Positions 4,167 through 7,638 of a stretch of 7,638 nt of DNA are shown here, piece by piece (positions within the stretch are counted from its first letter, which is position 1; every line of letters starts with the position of its first letter). Location of the stretch: positions 1-7,638 of the forward strand of contig JAHFCD010000091.1 in the NCBI GenBank assembly GCA_023249695.1, read 5' to 3'. Made by a program: the position numbers and the translations under genes. The stretch is from Elusimicrobiota bacterium (GTDB lineage: Bacteria > Elusimicrobiota > Elusimicrobia > UBA1565 > UBA9628). The notes beneath the pieces are model-generated. The model was not told where the DNA came from. It saw nothing but the letters and a program-made list of their open reading frames with translations, and searched no databases.

Positions 4167-7100
4167 CGCGGCTTTCCGAGGGGAAGCGTGACGTGGAAGG
4201 AGGCGCCTTTGCCCTGGCGGCTCTCCGCCCAGATTCGCCCGCCGTGAGCGGCGACGATCTGATGGGCGATCGACAACCCCAGGCCGGACCCATGGCGTGT
4301 CCGCGCGCTCTTTCCCCGGTAGAAGCGCTCGAACAGGCGAGAGCGATCCTTCGGCGCGATCCCGACGCCGGTGTCCTGCACGACGAGCACGGCCTCGTTG
4401 CCGGCCTCGTGGGCGCGTATCCGCACGCGGCCGCCCGGGCGGTTGAATTTGACGGCGTTGTCGAGCAGGTTCGTCACGACGTCCCGGAGCTGGGACCGGT
4501 CGGCCGACACCGTCAGCCCGGGAGAGATGTCGACGCGAATGGAAATCCGATTGGGCTTGGCGCGCGGAACGGCGCTCGCGACGCACTGTCCGACTAAGGC
4601 GCGCAGCGCGATCTTCCTTTTCCGGGGGGTGGAACTCTCCGTGAGCGAGGAGATGCGCATGACGTCCTCGATCAGGCGCGTCAGGCGGTCCGCGTGCCGC
4701 TCGATCGTGTCGACGAAGCTCACGCGATGCTTGAGGTCGTCGAGCCCACCGTGCTTGAGGGTGTGAGCATAGCCCTTGATCGCCGTCACCGGCGTCCGCA
4801 GCTCATGCGACACGTGCGAGAGAAATTCCCGCTGGGTTCGTTCGCGCTCCTCCGATTGCATGACCGTCTCCGCGTGCCGGAGATCGGTGATGTCCCGGAT
4901 CGTGAGAAACAGCGTGTCGGCGGCGCGGCCTTTGTTGGGGACGCGCACGGCGCCAACGCGCAGCAGCCTCTGGCCGAGGTTCTTGTCACGGCGGCTCATC
5001 TCGAAGTTCTGAAACGGTTTTCCGCTGAGCAAGGCTTCGTTGAGCAAGGCGTTCAACGGGCCGCTGTTCCATAGTCCGCCGGTCAGTTCGCGCAAGCGCC
5101 GCCCTTGCGTCCGGGCGCGGGTCAGCTGGAAATAGTCGTAGAAATGGCGGTTCGCCGACTGCACCTTCAGCTCGGAATCCAGGATCACCAAAGACTGATC
5201 CATGACGTCCTGGAACTGGAGCAGCGCCCGCTTGGCGACGTCGGCGTCGAGCAGCGCCAGGACGATGCCCTCGATTTTTTCCCGCGCGTTCTTGTAGGGC
5301 CGGATCCTCAGCTTGTACCAGCGGCCCTCCTTGCCGGCCACCTCGACCTCTTTGAACGCAGAGGTCTTGAGGACATCCAGGGCCGCCTCCTCGAGGTCGG
5401 GTATCCCCAGCTTCTTCTGGATGTCCAGGATCGAGCGTCCGACATCGTCCGGGGTAAGGCTGAGCGGCGTTCCCTCCATCATCGTGACCCTTCGGATGCG
5501 CAGGTCGAGGCCCAGCAGGACGACGGGAATGTCGAGGCTTTCAAGGATGTTGTCCAGGTCGCCGCCGAGCTGGACGAGCGCCGCGTTCTGCTTGCGCAGC
5601 TCGTCGTTGAGCGTGTTCAGCTCCTCGTTCGCGGTTTGGAGCTCCTCGCGCGAGCTCTCGAGCTCCTCGTTCGTGCTCTGCAGCTCCTCGTTGCTCGAGA
5701 CGATCTCCTCGTTGGCGGCGGTCAGCGCCGCGTTATGGCCTTCCGACTCGTCGATGCGGGTTTGGAGGAAGCCTTTGGTTTGAGCCAGCTCCCGCTTGAG
5801 CTTTTGAACGGGGCCGCCCCGCGGCTCCTTGGCCGGCCGATTCGCCTTCGGCGAATCGCCGGCGGAGGACGTCACGAAGGAAACCAGGCAGTAGCGCTCT
5901 TGGGCGGGAGGTGCGTCGAAAGCGGCGGCCTCGAGGCTGATCAGGCGGCTTTGGTGGTCGAGCCTGATGCGAAGATTGTGCTTGCGGACGGCCGCCCGGG
6001 CCTTGAACGCTTTCTTGATGAGGATCTGAAGCTCGAGGCTGAGGCCGTCGGAGGCCATCCTCAGAAGGTTCAAGCTCGCCTTGCCGGGCGCCGCCTTGAG
6101 ATACCGGCTGGTGTCGCCGCGAAATTGGATGATGTCCAGATCGCGGTTGACCACCACGCCCGCCGGAGCGAAGCGGCTCAAGACGAGGCGGTCCGCGACG
6201 GCGAGCGCGTCCATTTGCGGCGGCTTCGGCGCTCGGGGGACGGCCGCCTCGGGCAAGGCGAGGCCCCGGACCCCGATGCGGCCCGAGGCGACGTTGAGAT
6301 GGGAGGCGCGCCCGTTCTTTTTCGAGTAGATTTTGTGGCGATTGTCCGTTTCGGCGAATAGTGTCGAGTCGCTGCCGACGGTCTCGGCGCTGCCCAGGAC
6401 CAGGAAGCCGGACGGCTTGAGGGCGTAATGGAACGTGGACAGCACCGTTTTCTGAAGGGCGGGCTCGAGATAAATGAGGAGGTTGCGGCAGCTGATCAAG
6501 TCCTGGTTCGCGAACGGCGGATCGGCCGCGACGTCATGACGCGCGAACACGCACATTTCCCGAAGCCGCTTGATGACTTGATAGCCCTGCCCGGTCCTGA
6601 CGAAGTAGCGCCCCAGCAGCTCCGGGCTCACGCTCGAGGCGATGCTCTCCGGGTAAAGGCCCTTGCGGGCCTTGGCGGCGGCCACGTCGCTGATGTCCGT
6701 CGCGAAAATGTGGGCGGGGATGTTCTCGCTGCGCTTGCGCATGAACTCCAGATAGGCGATGGCGAGGGAATAGGCCTCCTCGCCCGACGCGCAGCCCGCC
6801 GACCAGATGCGGACCGGGGTGTTCGGATCGCGGTCTTTGACGATGCGGGGGAAAACCTTGCGCCTCAAGGCGTCGAATACCTTGGGGTCGCGGAAAAACG
6901 AGGTCACGTTGATGAGAAGGTCGTTGTACAGGGCGTGGACCTCGGCGGGCTTCGCCTTGAGATGCTGCAGATAGTCGTGGAGCCGGCCGATATTGAGCAG
7001 GAACATGCGGCGGGAAATGCGCCGGCGCATGGTGGACGGCTTGTACAGGGAAAAATCCACGCCGCTCTCGGAATGGAGCAAGGTGAAGATCGCTCCCATG

Positions 7101-7638
7101 GCGCCGGCGTCGGCGAAGATCGCCTCGTCGGCGGCGCCCGTCACCCGCGTCAGGGGGTGACGCCCGAGGCGGATCAGCTCGCGCGCGATGCCCTTCGGAG
7201 GGCGCACGATGTCGGCGCAGCCGGCGAGGACGGCGGCATGGGGCATGCTGCCGTAGGCCGCGCTCTTCTCGTCCTGGACGCAGGTGATGCCGCCCGCGGC
7301 CTTGATCTCCTCGAGGCCGATCGTGCCGTCCGACGCCATGCCCGAGAGGATGACGCCGACCGCCCGGGACTTCTGATCCCGGGCCAGGGCGCTGAAAAAG
7401 GAATCGATCGGTGTCCGCTTGCTCTCGCCCAGGCTCAGGAACTTGAGACGGCCCTGCCGCATGGTCATGTCCACGTTGGGAGGCATGACGTAGACGGTGT
7501 TCGCCCTGAGCAGCGCGCCGTCCTTCGCCTCCACGACCGCCATCGCGGCCGCGCGGCCGAGAATCTCGGTCAGGTGGCTTTTGTGCGCCGGGTTCAGGTG
7601 CAGCAGAAAAACATAGGCCAGGCCGGTGTCGGCGGGAA
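4163..7638 (-). CDS. CheB-CheR-PAS-histidine kinase fusion protein (N-terminus beyond the window)
   Basis: The frame is open to the right edge, so the ATG at 7543 is internal: the 31 codons upstream of it continue the CheB fold (DTGLAYVFLLHLNPAH, with the probable catalytic His at 7598-7600). Numbering from that ATG, 1126 residues are seen. CheB methylesterase to about 130, with GVILSGMASDGTIGL holding the catalytic Asp (D72); the catalytic Ser is outside. CheR methyltransferase about 147-407: an N-terminal helical part, the SAM loop WSAGCASGEEAYSLAI (247-262) and SCRNLLIYL (351-359). A PAS-like region 445-558, a long coiled coil 580-660 with EEL heptads, two further PAS-like regions (about 662-770 and 772-890), HisKA with SHVSHELRTP (H913, codon 4805-4807), and HATPase_c with N-box DNAVKF, G1 DTGVG (1057-1061) and G2 GSGLGL. 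No membrane segment and no receiver domain. Members of this family are cytoplasmic chemosensory or stress-sensing hybrids; their CheB/CheR parts need not act on chemoreceptors. Confidence 0.96.
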   Translation of the reverse strand, partial: PADTGLAYVFLLHLNPAHKSHLTEILGRAAAMAVVEAKDGALLRANTVYVMPPNVDMTMRQGRLKFLSLGESKRTPIDSFFSALARDQKSRAVGVILSGMASDGTIGLEEIKAAGGITCVQDEKSAAYGSMPHAAVLAGCADIVRPPKGIARELIRLGRHPLTRVTGAADEAIFADAGAMGAIFTLLHSESGVDFSLYKPSTMRRRISRRMFLLNIGRLHDYLQHLKAKPAEVHALYNDLLINVTSFFRDPKVFDALRRKVFPRIVKDRDPNTPVRIWSAGCASGEEAYSLAIAYLEFMRKRSENIPAHIFATDISDVAAAKARKGLYPESIASSVSPELLGRYFVRTGQGYQVIKRLREMCVFARHDVAADPPFANQDLISCRNLLIYLEPALQKTVLSTFHYALKPSGFLVLGSAETVGSDSTLFAETDNRHKIYSKKNGRASHLNVASGRIGVRGLALPEAAVPRAPKPPQMDALAVADRLVLSRFAPAGVVVNRDLDIIQFRGDTSRYLKAAPGKASLNLLRMASDGLSLELQILIKKAFKARAAVRKHNLRIRLDHQSRLISLEAAAFDAPPAQERYCLVSFVTSSAGDSPKANRPAKEPRGGPVQKLKRELAQTKGFLQTRIDESEGHNAALTAANEEIVSSNEELQSTNEELESSREELQTANEELNTLNDELRKQNAALVQLGGDLDNILESLDIPVVLLGLDLRIRRVTMMEGTPLSLTPDDVGRSILDIQKKLGIPDLEEAALDVLKTSAFKEVEVAGKEGRWYKLRIRPYKNAREKIEGIVLALLDADVAKRALLQFQDVMDQSLVILDSELKVQSANRHFYDYFQLTRARTQGRRLRELTGGLWNSGPLNALLNEALLSGKPFQNFEMSRRDKNLGQRLLRVGAVRVPNKGRAADTLFLTIRDITDLRHAETVMQSEERERTQREFLSHVSHELRTPVTAIKGYAHTLKHGGLDDLKHRVSFVDTIERHADRLTRLIEDVMRISSLTESSTPRKRKIALRALVGQCVASAVPRAKPNRISIRVDISPGLTVSADRSQLRDVVTNLLDNAVKFNRPGGRVRIRAHEAGNEAVLVVQDTGVGIAPKDRSRLFERFYRGKSARTRHGSGLGLSIAHQIVAAHGGRIWAESRQGKGASFHVTLPLGKPR
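5594..5716 (-). repeat. Heptad-coding repeat of the coiled-coil linker
   Basis: Minus-strand codons for residues 610-650 of the CheB/CheR kinase encode five to six heptads of the form N-E-E-L-x-(S/T)-x (SNEELQSTNEELESS and REELQTANEELNTLNDEL). The DNA shows a matching 21-nt periodicity with recurring GAGGAGCT on the coding strand. This parallel coiled coil is a regular part of CheB-CheR-PAS kinases and passes the signal between the CheR/PAS and kinase halves. Confidence 0.75.
5832..5863. repeat. Strong palindrome inside the CheB/CheR kinase gene
   Basis: CGATTCGCC (5838-5846) and GGCGAATCG (5850-5858) pair perfectly around the triloop TTC, and GCCGG (5832-5836) with CCGGC (5859-5863) extend the stem to 14 bp with one bulged base (C5837). 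It encodes part of the polar, probably disordered linker (around residues 561-571, DSPKANRPA) just before the coiled coil. Confidence 0.55.

Noticed and set aside
4171..4187. Hairpin GCTTTCC-GAG-GGGAAGC as a terminator for the Ig-like series
   Set aside because: It encodes the last residues of the kinase, includes a G-T pair and has no T-tract on either strand.
5105..6361. 418-codon open frame on the plus strand
   Set aside because: Antisense to well-conserved CheR, PAS and coiled-coil coding sequence; its composition mirrors the heptad repeats of the real gene.
7541..7543. ATG at 7543 as the start of the CheB/CheR kinase
   Set aside because: The frame continues to the edge and the upstream codons encode conserved CheB sequence including the probable catalytic His, so the gene is truncated by the window.

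Overview
The window is high-GC bacterial DNA with densely packed genes on both strands and no RNA gene, insertion sequence, CRISPR array or phage gene that I could see. The partial gene at the left edge ends like a PorV/PorQ-type outer-membrane beta-barrel protein, so the host is a diderm. That fragment together with the unusual small proteins suggests a high-GC lineage such as Elusimicrobiota, but this is a weak inference and nothing here fixes the taxonomy.

Layout: (1) 1-311, +, the 3' end of the putative outer-membrane protein gene, followed by a perfect GC-rich hairpin. (2) 366-1865, -, transcribed in the order AhpD-like carboxymuconolactone-decarboxylase-family protein, Dps-family ferritin-like protein, then a 94-aa Trp/Cys-rich putative Ig-like (E-set-like) protein. 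(3) 1866-2065, a divergent control region with a large imperfect dyad and a TATAAT box. (4) 2066-4166, +, a tight series: two-CBS-domain protein, small soluble histidine kinase (11-nt overlap), then, after a 56-nt gap with its own promoter-like element, two more Ig-like proteins and a 59-aa protein of unknown function, these three linked by ATGA overlaps. (5) 4163-7638, -, a very large CheB-CheR-PAS-histidine kinase fusion whose N-terminus lies beyond the right edge.

Taken together this looks like a stress and signalling island. Dps and the AhpD-like protein point to oxidative or starvation defence. The CBS protein plus HisKA/HATPase kinase look like a ligand-sensing cytoplasmic signalling pair, and the CheB/CheR fusion is a second sensory kinase. 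No response regulator is present, so the targets of both kinases lie elsewhere.

The most distinctive content is a family of three paralogous ~95-126-aa proteins sharing a W-x-x-C-R ... W-(W)-(F/Y)-D-(W) core. They lie at the distal ends of both divergent gene series, have no signal peptide, and I do not recognise them as any named family. The second notable signal is that the leaders of the CBS gene and of the Ig-like pair are similar: an identical 13-mer, a CCTAT box and a GGAGG ribosome-binding site at nearly equal spacing. This suggests a duplicated promoter and common control.
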